Source: Euleptes europaea (taxonomy: Eukaryota > Chordata > Lepidosauria > Squamata > Sphaerodactylidae). From it: a stretch of DNA of 64,000 nt. How positions within the stretch are numbered: position 1 is the first letter of the stretch; every line of letters begins with the position of its first letter. Shown piece after piece: positions 1 to 11,713 of the stretch. The notes under the pieces are model-generated. The model was given only the letters and a program-made list of their open reading frames with translations, had not been told where the DNA came from and did no database searches. The stretch covers positions 114,510,274 to 114,574,273 of the forward strand of contig NC_079315.1 of assembly GCF_029931775.1 (NCBI RefSeq), read 5' to 3'. The translations under genes and the position numbers were made by a program.

Positions 1-605
1 TGAATCGGGGCCCACAAAAAAGGGGGCCCCACAATAAATGAAAAAATTACATACATACAGTGACTCAAAAAAACTCCTAATCATCACAATTTTTACTCTT
101 ATCCTTTAAAAAATAAGAATGAAGAAAAAGTGGGAGCTGAGAATAATCACACTAATCACACTAGGCTCAATATATTATTTTTATTATTAAAAAATTTAAT
201 AGTAATTGTTTTTTTTACATATATATGGGGGGCACCAAAATCTTTACGTGCTCAGGGCCTCTAAAGGTCTTATTCCAGCCCTGATGGTATGCCAGGTCCA
301 AAGCATGCTTACTTTTTAGCAGTGTTAACTGGAATGTTTAGCTTCTGTATGCATTTCCTCGCCTGTTTTCAATGCAGGTTCTCAGCTCTGGAACAAGGAA
401 AGCAGCGTTGAGTCAAATAAGTCTATGAACAATGCTTTCTCTTTCCTTGGATGTGATCACCTCTTGCACATCTGTGACTAGGGAAGGGGTCTGCAACAGA
501 GAAGAACTGAGCATCCAAGTGGGGTTGGGTCCCTTGTTCCGCTCACTTTACAAATCAAAGGTTGCTTTCAAACAATAAAATGTAAAGTGCCATCAATTCA
601 CAGCT
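1..605. other. No gene seen; AT-rich 5' part, unique 3' part
   Basis: 1-250 is AT-rich with GGGGCCCC-type strings and could be the end of an old transposon (ggcaccaaaatctttacgtg). 300-600 shows nothing recognisable. Confidence 0.4.
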
Positions 606-790
606 GACTTGAGCACATGAAAGTGCCTTATGCTGAATCAGACACCGGCAGCAGCTCTCCAGGGTCTCAGGCAGAGGTCTTTCACATCACCTACTTGCCT
701 AGTCCCTTTAACTGGAGACGCCGGGGATTGAACCTTGGACCGTCTGCATGCCAAGTAGATGCTCTATCACTGTGTCACAGCCCCTCCCCA
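606..790 (-). mobile_element. tRNA-Ala-derived SINE
   Basis: Reverse copy. Its tRNA head lies at the right end (gccaagtagatgctctatca is the A-box/anticodon part, ggattgaaccttggac the B box). The body carries gcagctctccagggtctcag and aggtctttcacatcacctac. Confidence 0.9.
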
Positions 791-978
791 CTTATGGCAA
801 CTTCTTATGGGGTTTTCAAGGCAAGAAACTAACAGAAGTGGTTTGCCATTGCCTGCCTCTGCATCACGACCCTGGTATTCCTTGGTGGTCTCTCATCCAA
901 ATACTTACCAGGGCTCACCCTGCTTAGCTTCTGAAGTCTGACAAGATCAGGCTAGCCTGGACCATCTGGGTCAGGGCC
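791..978 (-). mobile_element. 5S rRNA-derived SINE
   Basis: Reverse copy. ccctgcttagcttctga and ccatccaaatacttaccagg are the 5S rRNA internal promoter and its flank (forward: agaagctaagcaggg...tacttggatggg). The tail part reads ttatggggttttcaaggcaa. Confidence 0.9.
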
Positions 979-1380
979 TCCTTCTAATAGCAGACTTGAA
1001 AGCTAAGTGCTTACCAGTAGACAGCAAACAGAGCTCTCTTTAATGTTGTGACCCGCTCTGAACCCAGCTTGCTGGGAACGAGGGCGGGCTATAAATGCAA
1101 TGAATAAAATAAAATAAAATAAATCCATTCAGAGTTTCTGCACACTCAAGGAAGTCCCTGCTCGTTCAGAAAAATATAGTTCATACTTTTTAATATCACA
1201 AGTACCCTTTAAAAGCCTGTTGAGCACTGACTGAGCATGCTAATCACCCTCTATGAGATACAGAATGTTGAGGGCAGTCGAGAATCAATTCAACTGAAGG
1301 AGAAGAAAAAAAAACAGAGGGATGGGGAAACTTGGTATGGTCAGTCCCCTAAAGGGCTTATAGTACAAGGGAAAGGGAGA

Positions 1381-1385
<5 letters not shown>
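979..1385. other. No gene seen; short repeat tail
   Basis: 1043-1125 (gacccgctctgaacccagct ... ctataaatgcaatgaataaa) resembles the 3' end of a SINE or LINE with an (AATAA)n tail. The rest is plain. Confidence 0.5.

Positions 1386-1430
<45 letters not shown>
1386..1430. repeat. (TG)n microsatellite
   Basis: About 22 TG units without interruption. Confidence 0.98.
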
Positions 1431-1431
<1 letters not shown>

Positions 1432-1434
<3 letters not shown>

Positions 1435-1527
1435 GTGCCGTCAAGTCACAGCTGACTTATGGTGACCCCTTTTGGGGTTTTCATGGCAAGAGACTAACAG
1501 AGGTGGTTTGCCAGTGCCTTCCTCTAA
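1432..1527 (-). mobile_element. 5S-SINE tail fragment
   Basis: The stretch aaagtgccgtcaagtcacag, gacttatggtgacccctttt and agaggtggtttgccagtgcc is the SINE tail only. It follows a (TG)n run. Confidence 0.8.
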
Positions 1528-2217
1528 GGGAGAATTAGGTCCACAGAAATTCCCCAATGGTTTATCCCCTCACACAGCTCCCTCCCCAACTCATGCTTGT
1601 TCCAAATTTAAACTTGTAAAAGGAGGTGAAGAGTGACATCAAAGAAAAGAGAGTCTTCACTTGGTGGTGGCCTCTGATACTGGGCCCGTCACCCCTTCTT
1701 GATACTGAGGTGGAGATAGAAGGTCTTAAGCATGCCCAGGCACAAACTGGGGTCAGCCTCTCCTAATGTAGAACTCTGTACATTGTATATTTGTGGAGAA
1801 ATATGGGAAGAGGTACTGCACTTTGGTCAATGTCATTTGTATGCTAAGGCGATGAAAGCTTTAACTAACTCTAAACAACTTAATCAGCACTAAAGCTTTT
1901 CTTGATTAACTGGAAGGGGGACCAGTTTTAATTTGCGGAAGCAAAATGTTCATCTGCTGAGATGGGAGTTAAAAGTTCCGTTGTTTCTCTTTGGACGCTC
2001 GCTTTGTGTAATAGAAAAGGGGAAACCAAATATTTAAAGATGGAGCCTTCTGATAATGAACAGCCTTCCCTGTCTGCTAAATTGTATGGGTGCTGTAGGT
2101 TTCCTAAAATAACTCAAAAAGGTTTGTGTTTTCAGGTTTGGCAAAATACAAACATATCTACAATTCACATTTCCTGCCTTGTAGCCAATTAATTAATCAA
2201 CCACAAAATATTTAGAA

Positions 2218-2510
2218 GGTAAAGGTAGTCCCCTGTGCAAGCACTCCGTCATTAGTGACCCACGGGGTAACATAACAACCCAACGTTTACTGGGCAAACT
2301 GTGTTTACAGGGTGGTTTGCCATTGCCTTCCCCATTCATCTACACTTTACCCCCAGCAAACTGGGTACTCATTTTATTGACCTTGGAAGGATGAAAGGCT
2401 GAGTCAACCTTGAGCCGGCTACCTGAAACCGACATCCGTTGGGATTGAACTCACGTTGTAAGTAGAGCATTTGACTGCAGCTTACCACTCTGCATCATGG
2501 ATATCCTACA
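2218..2510 (-). mobile_element. tRNA-derived SINE with (TTTACC)-like tail
   Basis: Reverse copy: aggtaaaggtagtcccctgt, gtggtttgccattgccttcc, tgggattgaactcacg and gcagcttaccactctgcatc. Confidence 0.88.
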
Positions 2511-3419
2511 ACATATTTAACTGGCTAACAAACTATGTCATTTCTTCTACCCTAATATACCCTAGTTCTTTTTGTTGTTTTCTTTCTCTCCCATAGCTTG
2601 AGAGTTTTCTTTTTTCATTCACTGCCTTTCTCAAGAGGACTTCCAGTCCACGGCTTGCTTATTTTTCCACTTTGGCATATGTAAGGGCCCTTCTTCCCTT
2701 TTGAACCCTCACAATTTTTTCTTCTGTTAACAATGTGAGGGGTTTTTAATATTTCTTAAGCCCCACACCTTCTCACCTTTGTTTGTGTGAGGAGAAAACT
2801 TCCCTTTCCTCCCCCCAGATGAAATCGACAGGGTTAGAGGCTGTAGCTGATTTTATAATTATGAATATAAATTGAAGTTTATTATTTACAGAGAGGTAGA
2901 TAGATTGATTGCTTTTCTTCAATAGAGGAACAAAGCTTAGTTGGTTAGGAACAGTTCAAATCTTCAATGGTTACAGGCACAGTACTTCGTTCTCAATATA
3001 TTCATTACACTCAATATACTCAGTGTGGACTGTTTACCCTAGCACAAAGAATACCAGGGAGTGGAGGTTTATCCACAACCTTTCCCACTCCTCAGACTTG
3101 CTCACCTCCTGTGGAAAACAAATCTTTATCTCTCAAAACACTGAATCAGGAGTTTCCCTATTTCAGGAGCCACCTCCCACTTAGTGACTGAAGAAAGAGT
3201 TAGCTGTCTACCACAGTCTTCCCCAGGTTTGGTTTATACATGCTTGGTAGTATGTGAACACGCAAGTTCTTAGAGTCTCTACACACAACCACATAGTTCA
3301 GGAGGTCAGAGCTAAAGGATCAAGAACTTCTCTCTTCTTCCAAGAAGGCTCCTGTCAGCAGAGCTTACTCTTAACCCTGTATCTGTCACAACATCCAACT
3401 CGAGAGCTTGATGGAGGTG

Positions 3420-3615
3420 CATGACACATGAAGCTACCTTATGCTTAGTCAGACCATTGATCCATCAAGGTCAGCATTGTCTGCTCAGACTGGCAGCAGC
3501 TCTCCAGGCTTTCAGGTGGAGGTCTCTCCTACTAGCTGATCCCTTTAACTGCCAGGGATTGAGACCTTCTGCATGCAAAGCAAAGGCTCTTCCACTGAGC
3601 CACACCTCCCCCCTC
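3420..3615 (-). mobile_element. tRNA-Ala-derived SINE
   Basis: Reverse copy, more diverged: acatgaagctaccttatgct, ggcagcagctctccaggctt, gcaaaggctcttccactgag. Confidence 0.88.
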
Positions 3616-4390
3616 CCAACATGACATTGTGAGATAAACGTGGGCCAATCCTTTTTTCTCCCATCTTTCATACGCTCTTTTCCAAACTGCTTTGCTATGA
3701 TCATGGGGACAGCACATTTAAAACTGCATTATCATGTCATCTGGACTGGAAGATGCAGATCTTCCAAAGTCCCACCCATATCAACTCTATTTTCCATCTG
3801 TCAACTCCTTACAAACACCGTGTTCCCTGCCATGCTCCTGGGCAGCTTTTTAAGGACCAAAAGAAAAAAAAGGTAGTTGCTATAACACTATAATGCTTTA
3901 GAATTATACTGCTATAGCAACCACTGATTTCTTTTTAAATTATAAAATCCTTCTGTGACGCAGTAGGGGAGAAATGCAAGAGGGGTGGCTAATGGAGGAA
4001 AATTGATTGACAAATCCTTTATGGAAGTTCCATTGCCAGAGTAATGCCTCTGTATTCACAGAGGCAATGAATGCAAAGTGGAGAACTGTTGTCATGTGGA
4101 AGAAACCTTAGAAAAAAGGACTTTTCTGTTCTGAAATGTTCTGAAATGCCTTTGAACGGTGTTGAAATAGGGGATGTGTTTATTGTGTGGAACTTGAACC
4201 TGTATATCAGTTTCATTTTTTTTAATTGAAATGTTCCATTAAGAATCGCTAACCTAGACTGTACGCTTATCTTTATTTCTGTTGTTGTTTAGGTCCACTT
4301 TGGTGGAGGAAATAATTGGCAAAAAATAAGCAATGCACAGTGTGTGGACAGTCATAACCTGTCCAGTAGTGTATGGAGTGAGTTTGTGTT

Positions 4391-4900
4391 TAGTGCTATA
4401 GTATCAAGTCACTTCTGACTTATGGTGACCCTATGAATTAAGGTAAGCTGCAGTACTTCAGTACAAGCTCTGCTCATGACCTGAGTTCGATCCTGATGGA
4501 TGTCGGTTCCAGGTAGCCCTCTCAAGGTTGACTCAGCCTTCCATCCTTCCGAGGTCGGTCAAATGAGTACCCAGCTTGCTGGGGGTAAAGGGAAGATGAC
4601 TGGGGAAGGCACTGGCAAACCACCCCAGAAACAAAGTCTGCCTAGGAAACGTTGGGATGTGACGTCACCCCATGGGTCAGGAATGACCCAGTGCTTGCAC
4701 AGGGGATCTTTGCCTTTACCTTTATGAATTAAAACCATCCAAAACATCCTGTCTTTAACAGCCTTGCTCAGGTCTTGCAAACTGAGGCCTGTGGCTTCCT
4801 TGTTTGAGTCAATCCATCTCAAGTTGGGTCTTCCTCTTTCCCTGCTGCCTTCAACTTTTCCTAGCATTATTGTCTTTTCCAGTGACTCCATCCAATAGAG
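4391..4900 (-). mobile_element. RTE/Bov-B LINE 3' fragment split by a SINE
   Basis: Reverse Bov-B 3' end: tatcaagtcacttctgac up to tatgaattaa (4432-4441), and on the other side of a SINE aaccatccaaaacatcctgt, gctcaggtcttgcaaactga and agtgactcc. The reverse translation gives LEKTIMLGKVEGSRERGRPN, the C-terminal Bov-B motif also seen at 61883-62395. Confidence 0.85.
4442..4722 (+). mobile_element. tRNA-derived SINE with (TTTACC)-like tail
   Basis: It starts ggtaagctgcagtacttcag, has a B-box-like gagttcgatcct, then tgactcagccttccatcctt, and ends aggggatctttgcctttacc. It is flanked by the 10-bp duplication tatgaattaa (4432-4441 and 4723-4732), so it inserted into the Bov-B copy by target-primed integration. 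Confidence 0.9.
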
Positions 4901-5308
4901 CAGCTAACACAGCCAATGAGATCCCTTTGGAAAGCTCACCAGCATCTGGAAACCAGAGGTAAACTGCCTCTGAGAGTGGAAGGTCCATTAATCACAGGTC
5001 TAGCAGATGCTGGGTCCCGAGATATGGTTTCAAGGTGTATAATGCTGCAGCCATATGTAAAGCAAAGCAAATCTGGTCAGAGCTTGAGGGGGTGGGGGGC
5101 TGGAAGTCTTTGAGTTTCCTGATGGACCACAGGTATTAACAAACTTAAGAAGATCTACTGAGAACCCTACTCAGGTCTACTCGAAGAGGGGAAATGTTTT
5201 TAGGGTTGCTCTCTTTTCAACCTTTTATCATTGCAGATAAGGTGTTTTCCCAACTTTTTTTTTAACCCATTATAGGGGAAAGAGTTTAAATCTTGTTTGG
5301 TGTAGGTG

Positions 5309-5512
5309 GAAAGTGAAGGTCAAGCAACCAACCTCTGGCAACTCCCTAAGTTTTTCAAAGCAAGAGTCGTTCAGAGGTGGTTTGCCATTGCCTTCCTCTG
5401 CATAGCAACCCTGTTATTCTTGGTGGTCTCCCATCCAACCACTAACCAGGGCCGACCCTGCTTAGCTTCCAAGATCTGATGATGTCGGAAAAGTCAGGGC
5501 CATCCAAGTAAA
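5309..5512 (-). mobile_element. 5S rRNA-derived SINE
   Basis: Reverse copy: gtggtttgccattgccttcc, ggtggtctcccatccaacca, gggccgaccctgcttagctt. Confidence 0.88.
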
Positions 5513-5520
5513 AGTGGCTA

Positions 5521-6200
5521 TGTATTGATGGAAAGTGCCACCAAGTCACAGCCTAATTAAGGCAACCCTGTACAGCAGAGGTTTCGAACTCAATTGTTAC
5601 AAGGGCCGGCTATGACATAAATGTCACTTTGTCAGGCTAGGCCATGCCTCACCAGCCTAGAGGGGTGGCTGCCTCATTTGGCTTGCAGGCCGGATAAGAG
5701 CTCTCAAGGGCCCGGATTCGGTCCACAGGCCTTATGCTTCGTAGCCAGCATGGTATAGAGGTTAAGAGTGGTGATTTGGAGTGGTGGACTCTAATCTGGA
5801 GAACTGGGTTTGATTCCCCACTCCTCCACATGAGCTGCGGAGGCTGATCTGGTGAACCAGCTGGGTGACCTTGGGCTACTCACTGCTCTCTTGGAGCTCT
5901 CTCACCTACCCCACAGGGTGTCTGTTGTGGGGAGGGGAAGGGAAGGTGATTGTGAGCCAGTTTGAGTCTTCCTTAAGCAGTAGAGAAAGTCGGCATATAA
6001 ATACCAACTCTTCTTCTTGACACCATTGCAGTAGGGTTTTCAAGGCTAGAAATGAACTGAGGTGGTTTGCCACTGCCTGACTCTGTGTGGCAACCCTGGG
6101 CTTCCCTGCTGGTCTTCCATCCAAGCACTAACCAGGGCCGACCCTGCTTAGCTTCTGAGATCTGATGAGGTCAGGCTAGCCTGGGCCATCCAGGTCAGGG
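5521..6200 (-). mobile_element. 5S rRNA SINE hosting a hAT element that hosts a Sauria SINE
   Basis: 5S SINE parts: about 5521-5575 and 6031-6200. Between them is a hAT remnant (about 5574-5749 plus about 6019-6030, ending ttgacaccattg), itself split by the Sauria SINE at 5750-6018. The hAT lies at the same SINE position as in the copies at 57923 and 61062. Duplications around the hAT (ctgtacag, cagtaggg) agree at 5 of 8 bases. Confidence 0.85.
5750..6018 (+). mobile_element. Sauria SINE (third level of a nest)
   Basis: It starts agccagcatggtatagaggt, holds ttgattccccactcctccac and tgtctgttgtggggaggg, and ends gtcggcatataaataccaac plus ttcttctt. It sits inside a hAT remnant (5576-6030), which itself sits inside a 5S SINE. 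Confidence 0.9.
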
Positions 6201-6212
6201 CAGTTATATATT

Positions 6213-6428
6213 GATGGAAAGTGCCATCAAGTCACAGCCTAATTAAGGTAACCCAGTAGGGTTTTTATGGCAAGAGAATTCAGCGGTGGTTTGCCATTCC
6301 CTGCCTCTGTGTAGCAACCCTGGGTTTTCCTGGTGGTCTCCCATCCAAGTCCTAACCAGGGCCGACCCTGCTTAGCTTCCGAGATCTGATGAGATCAGGC
6401 TAGCCTGGGCCGCCAAGGTCCTTTTGAC
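6213..6428 (-). mobile_element. 5S rRNA-derived SINE
   Basis: Full reverse copy: gaaagtgccatcaagtcaca, tttttatggcaagagaattc, gggccgaccctgcttagctt, agatcaggctagcctgggcc. Confidence 0.9.
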
Positions 6429-6607
6429 TGAGTTAAAGGCAAGCAGCAAGCCACCACACAGCTTCAGTTCCCTCACACACTAGAAGCGTGACCAAGATAA
6501 TGCATATTGGGGCTTGTGGGTGGGAGGAAGTCTGAGACCTCTGGGGGACCAGGCAGAAGGGTTAGCGGCCAACTCAGGGCGGTTCCATACTCACGAGGGA
6601 CAGCGCG

Positions 6608-6812
6608 TAGGGTTGCCAGGTCCCTCTTCCGGTGGGAGGTTTTCGGGGTGGAGCCTGAGGAGGGTGGGGTTCGGGGGAGGGGAGGGGCTTCAATGCTGTA
6701 GAGTCCACTTGCCAAAGCTGCCATTTCCTCCAGGTGAACTGGTCTCTGTTGGCTGGAGATCAGTTGTAATAGCAGGAGGTCTCCAGCTAGTATCTGGAGG
6801 TTGGCAGCCCTA
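6608..6812. mobile_element. MITE, 'TAGGGTTGCCA' family
   Basis: About 205 bp with ends tagggttgccagg and ttggcagcccta. The body has the family landmarks gtggagcctgaggaggg, cttcaatgc and ggctggagatcagttgtaat. The ends are inverted repeats; no coding sequence. Confidence 0.85.
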
Positions 6813-6997
6813 CTTGGCACCCACACCACCATCACCAATGTTGGCGGTGCCCCTCCTCTGCTAGGTAATTAGAGAGCAATCAGTAGCAGGTTCTGTCCGC
6901 CCACCTGCTGAAGTGAAGAGCAAGGAGCCCTGGTAGCACCACTGGCAGAGGTTGCTGGTTCACCAAGGCTGGCATGGGAAGATTGATGGTTTACACT

Positions 6998-7207
6998 TAG
7001 GGTTGCCAGGTCCCTCTTCACCACCAGTGGGAGGTTTGGGGGGCAGAGCCTGAGGTGGGCAGGGTTTGGGGGAGAAGAGGGACTCCAATGCCATAGAGTT
7101 CACCTTCCAGAGTGGCCATTTTCTCCAGGGGAACTGACCTCTGTCTCCTGGAGGTCAGTTGTAATCCCGGGAGATCTCCAGCCACCACCTGGAGGTTGGC
7201 AACCCTA
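6998..7207. mobile_element. MITE, 'TAGGGTTGCCA' family
   Basis: Ends tagggttgccaggtccctct and ggaggttggcaaccctag (last base outside). Same orientation and layout as the neighbour at 6608. Confidence 0.87.
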
Positions 7208-9013
7208 GACGCATGTGGGAATCTGGCATGCCCTGCTGGCAGCCCTCCTTTATCCTTGAGTGGCACCGGCCCCTCAGGGAGGGTGCAAGGCGCCAGAGGA
7301 GCATACAGAGACTACCAGGCACCCTCCCCAAAGGGTCACTGTCCTTCCACACACACCCCATCCATTTCTAGCCCTGCGTGGTTGAGGGGTGGGAGTGGGA
7401 AATTGTCCCTGCTGATAGCTCAAGGGAGGGGCTGCGGAGGTGGCGGTTTAAGAAATAGTGCAATTTAAATCGATTAGCCGAGGGGAGAACAGAGATCCGA
7501 AGTGTGAAATTCACGTTGGCCCGGCTAGAAGCATCGATTCAAATGCCACGGATGTCAAGGAGTGCGGCCGCGGAGGACCGACTCGTGTGTAAACTGCAGG
7601 GAATCAGGAAAGGGATAGAGGGGGAGGAGAGGAGAGGGCAAGCCAGAGGGAAACCCACCCCCCATGCCTGCCGGTTGCCATTGGCAAAGAGTCGATTGGG
7701 GGTGGGTTTCGAGCTGGAGCTGCAGCCCAGGTTGAAGTGCAATCCTGCAGACTCGCTGTGCAGGGCTGTTTACTCAGAAGAAACCCTACTGGCATCCATA
7801 GGATTTACCTCCATGTAAGGATGTCTACTTTCTTAGTCCGGTTGGCTTGGATTAAGGTTGCTTCCCGGGGCATTCTTGTGTGAGTGTTGTGCCCTCAAGT
7901 CACCTCCGACTCATGGCTATCAAAGTCCTCCAAAATGCCCTGACAGCCTTGCTCAGATCTTGCAAACTGAGGGCTGTGGCTTCCTTTATTGAATCAATCC
8001 ATCTCTTGTTGGGTCTTTCTTACTTCAGAGTAATCCCTATTGATGCAAGAAGACGTGTGTGTAAGTTACCGTGCCAGAACCGGCCGATAAGAAATTGCTT
8101 TCTGATTGGGTGCGCTTGGAAGTCATTGTACGTCTAGGACCTAATGCGGACAGCGTAGGCCATCACTTAATGCGGATTAGTTATCTTCTTTAACCGCTTT
8201 TTTCACGCCCACGACGAAAGTTTGCTTGGAGGTGGGAGGGAGGATCACACTTTTTTGCATTTTTGCTTATGGGCCAACTTGAAGCCCTTCTTGTCTTTGT
8301 TTGGGAATAGAGGACCGGGTGTGGTAGTTAATCCAGATTAATTAACACGAATGATCAGGTCTAGGTAACACGTGCTGAGCATCCGTCGGGAGCTAGCGTG
8401 GTCTCCGCTTAAGTGAGTTTTGGATCGTGCAGGTGATAGATGCCCAGGGGAGGGAAACGCGGGTCGTCCGGTCTACTCAAAAGTAAATCCTATACAATTC
8501 AATGCTGCTCTTTCTGCAGGATCATGGGCGTCAGAGGGCTTTGCTTTGGCGGCTGTCAAGTTCTCTTTAAATTTTGAAATATTCTTAGTCCGTTTTTCTG
8601 CCAGAAAGAGGACTGAGAGGGGAGATATTTCTATGCTGGGCTCTGAAGAAACGATTGTACACATCTATCCGCACGGAATTTTGAAAACATGCACACTTCA
8701 GATGAAATATGTGTCCTTAAATGGACATCTTACTATTTTTTTAAGCGTGCATGTGCATTTAAAAAAAAAACATCATCGATGTGATTCCATTTTATTGTAA
8801 GTTCTTTTCGAGGTGCATAAAATCAAACACACCATTTCACCCTGGGGGAAGGTCCCGATATAAATCTAAGTAATAATATATATATATTTAAAAACACACG
8901 AACAAATAGAAAGTACCACCTGTTCAATCTCTGAGCACCTTGCTGGCGGATCGGGGCCTAAAGTGCTTCAAACTCCACATCAAAAGGAGAGGTGAATCGC
9001 GTACTAATACTGG
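7208..9013. other. Mostly unique, moderately CpG-rich upstream DNA
   Basis: Apart from the Bov-B fragment at 7875-8028, no repeat body is seen. It contains a rare-cutter-type gcggccgc at about 7565-7572, homeodomain-type words (attaattaac near 8337) and short pieces of the 'aatcctatgca...agtaaatcc' repeat (about 7735-7815, 8470-8500). Possible distal regulatory DNA; no gene. Confidence 0.35.
7875..8028 (-). mobile_element. RTE/Bov-B LINE 3' fragment
   Basis: The sequence gttgtgccctcaagtcacct, aaagtcctccaaaatgccct, cttgctcagatcttgcaaac and tccatctcttgttgggtctt is the reverse Bov-B 3' end, as at 61883. About 150 bp remain. Confidence 0.8.
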
Positions 9014-9185
9014 TCATTTATGCATGGGAGATTTTGCCTTAGATTTGCAGTTCTCTAGATGCACATTTTCCCTATCCAAATTCTCAAAACTCTGCAGGGG
9101 GGCGTATTGTTGAGTTTTGAGAATTTGGATGGGGAAAACGTGCATCTAAAGAGTGGCAAATCCAAAGCAAAACCTCCCAGGCACA
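9014..9185. mobile_element. Palindromic MITE, family A
   Basis: Left arm tcatttatgcatgggagatt, ttgcagttctctagatgcac and ccaaattctcaaaactctgc pairs with right arm gttgagttttgagaatttgg, gtgcatctaaagagtggcaa and aaaacctcccaggcac. The element is one long hairpin of about 170 bp. Confidence 0.88.
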
Positions 9186-9373
9186 AATTGTTTACAAACA
9201 ACTTGCAATTCATTTCTTAAAAGTAGAAACATAGCGTCGAAGCGGAATAGCTTTACAAAGGAGAGGAATTTGGTGTCTTATCTGTCAGCTGGCAAAGGGT
9301 CAGGATCCTGTGAAAGGGCGGCGCAGATCGCGGAGCGGAGTTGGCCCCCAACCAACAGGATAGCCGCCGAGTC

Positions 9374-9418
9374 TCTTGAGATCAGTTGTAATAGCAGGAG
9401 GTTGGCATCCCTAGCTTA
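9374..9418. mobile_element. MITE, 'TAGGGTTGCCA' family, right-end fragment
   Basis: The stretch ttgagatcagttgtaatagc and aggttggcatccctag is the last ~45 bp only. Confidence 0.7.
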
Positions 9419-9522
9419 GAGGTCAACTTGATTTATGCATTTATACCCCGCTTGTCTCCACAATGGGCCCTAAAGCGACTTTACGACGTTCTCCACACTC
9501 TAGAAGAGGAGCTACGGGGGGG

Positions 9523-9692
9523 GGGGCACTTTCACACATGCCAAAAAATGCACTTTCAATCCACTTTCAATGCACTTTGCAGCTGGATTTTACTGTGTGC
9601 AACCCCAAAATCGACTTGCAAACTGTCATTAAAGTGCATTGAAAGTGGATTGAAAGTGCATTATTCAGCATGTGTGAAAGCTCCCGAGGACT
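9523..9692. mobile_element. Palindromic MITE, family B
   Basis: Left arm cactttcacacatgccaaaa, gcactttcaatccactttca; right arm tgaaagtggattgaaagtgc, attcagcatgtgtgaaagct. Confidence 0.9.
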
Positions 9693-10393
9693 TGTTTTCT
9701 GGGTCTCGAAGAACTGAAGCAGAACCGCTGGAACCGGCATTCCGACGCTGCCGCAAGAACAATCCGGTTTTGCTCATATCCCAGTTGGCCAAGTTTCCGA
9801 TTCGACGCCTACCCTCTAAAACCTCGACCTCCACGGTTGTAATCCGAATCTCATTTGTTCCGAAGTCAATAGAATCATTGGGAGGGGCCATCTAGTCAAC
9901 TGGGGGGTTTACTTCTAAATGTGCATAGGACCGCCCTGATCGACAGGGATTCTGAAGCCTAGCTTTATCCAGTGATTCCGGTTTAAAGCCAGGGACCCCC
10001 GCTAAACCGGTTTAGGGATCCGACTAGTAGAATTGTCAAGGAGAAATCCGTATGTTCCACACAAAGGCACGGACTTGCTTCCGAGTAGACCTGGTTAGGA
10101 TTGCTCCCCTAGTTCGTACACTCGGCTTCTTTTGCTTTGCAATTTACCACCCCTCCCCCACCCCCAATCCTAACTGCACTTACTGGGAAGAAAATCCCAC
10201 CGACTTCACTAACCTGCGTGCATCTCCAGCCTGCGCACGCTTACTCGAAAGGAAGCCCCGCTGCTTTTGCATGGGGGATTCCTCCTAGGCATAACTGCAC
10301 AGGATCGCAGCCTTATCGAACTATGCTTTCTTTTCTTCGGAACTCAGCGGTCTCATTGGGAATTGCTTTCAATGGGACTTGCTCCCGAGTAAA

Positions 10394-10602
10394 TGTGGCT
10401 CAGTGGTAGAGCCTCTGCTTGGCGTGCAGAAGGTCCCAGGTTCAATCCCTGGCAACTCCAGTTAAAGGGAATAGGCAAGCAGGTGATGTGAAAGACCCCT
10501 ACCTGAGATCCTGGAGAGCCGCTGCCGGCCTGAGTAGACAATACTGACTTTGATGGACAAAGGGGTCCGATTCAGTAGAAGGCAGCTTCATGTACTCATG
10601 TG
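10394..10602 (+). mobile_element. tRNA-Ala-derived SINE
   Basis: A box tggctcagtggtagagcctc, B box ggttcaatcc, body gtgatgtgaaagacccctac, 3' end aggcagcttcatgtactcat. Confidence 0.9.
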
Positions 10603-11192
10603 CAGCTTTACTTAAAAACTAGGGTGGGGCGGAGCGGGAATCTCCGGAATATGTTCGGGAATCCCATAATTTGGCTGGGAAAGACACCCTTTCCTTTAAA
10701 GCAATCTCCAGTTTTCTTCCTTTTTAAAAGCCCTGTTTATTCTCCGGACGAACATATTAATTACTCGCACGACCGCCTATTAGTTACAATTAGTAAAGTA
10801 ATAAAGGCAGACATCCCCTCAAAAAAAAAACACAAAAGTTAATTGTGGATAGCTTCCTGCCAGACGCTTGTAAAGAGTGGACCCGATCCACCGGGCAGAC
10901 TGGAAGATGGTAAATGGAAAGAATGGGAATTAATGGATACATTTGGGCACGAGGCAGGCGGCGGTCCTGAGCTCATTTGCAGGAGAGTAAGCACCGCTGA
11001 CAAAGTGGAAACAGAGCCGGTGGCTGCAGAGTGGAGTATAGAATTGGAAGGGGTCAGCAGGTCATCTAGTCCAACCCCCTTTGCGCTTCATTGAAAGAAA
11101 TAAACATTTTCCAGTCTCTCTCTCTCCCCCGCCCTTTGCGCTTCATTGAGATGGGGCGTTTGTGGCAGGTTCTGTTGAAGAAGGAGAAAACG

Positions 11193-11459
11193 AGGAGAAG
11201 TTGTTTTTTATATGCCGACTTTCTCTACCACTTAAGGGAGACTCAAACGGGCTTAAAATCACCTCCCCTTCCCACAACAGACATCCTGTGAGGCTGAGCT
11301 ATGACTAGCCCAAGGTCACCCCACTTTGGTCACCAGCCCGGTTCACCAGATTAGCCTCTGCCGCTTACGTGGAGGAATGGGGGAATCAAACCCGGTTCTC
11401 CAGATCAGAGTCCACCGCTCCAAACCACCGCTTTTAACCGCTACACCACGCTGGCTCCC
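11193..11459 (-). mobile_element. Sauria SINE
   Basis: Reverse copy running from ttttatatgccgactttctc to ccgctacaccacgctggctc; near full length. Confidence 0.9.
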
Positions 11460-11713
11460 CAATAAAATCCATCTGAGTCCCCGCCCCCTTCCCGGGCTCG
11501 AATTTCAGGAGCTGGAATGGAAATGTCCTCTGTTAATGGGAAGTCACTCCTATGGGTTCCAGCTGGGGGGGCACTTTACTTCCGAGTAAGCAAGCCCAGA
11601 GTACCAGGGTTTCAGGTGAGGATGCGTCTCTGCTCCCTGGTAACACATACCTTGGTGCATCTACTCAGAAGCAGTGTGACATGGGTCTTACTCCCACGCA
11701 AGCATAGCTAGCC

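Larger units (their letters stand above)
1528..4390. other. No gene seen outside SINEs
   Basis: 1528-2217, 2511-3419 and 3616-4390 are unique AT-rich stretches between SINEs. I found no coding, RNA or regulatory signal I would defend. Confidence 0.5.

Noticed and set aside
9428-9895. 155-codon + open frame
   Set aside because: About a third of it is the palindromic MITE B; the rest has no recognisable protein and no splice context.
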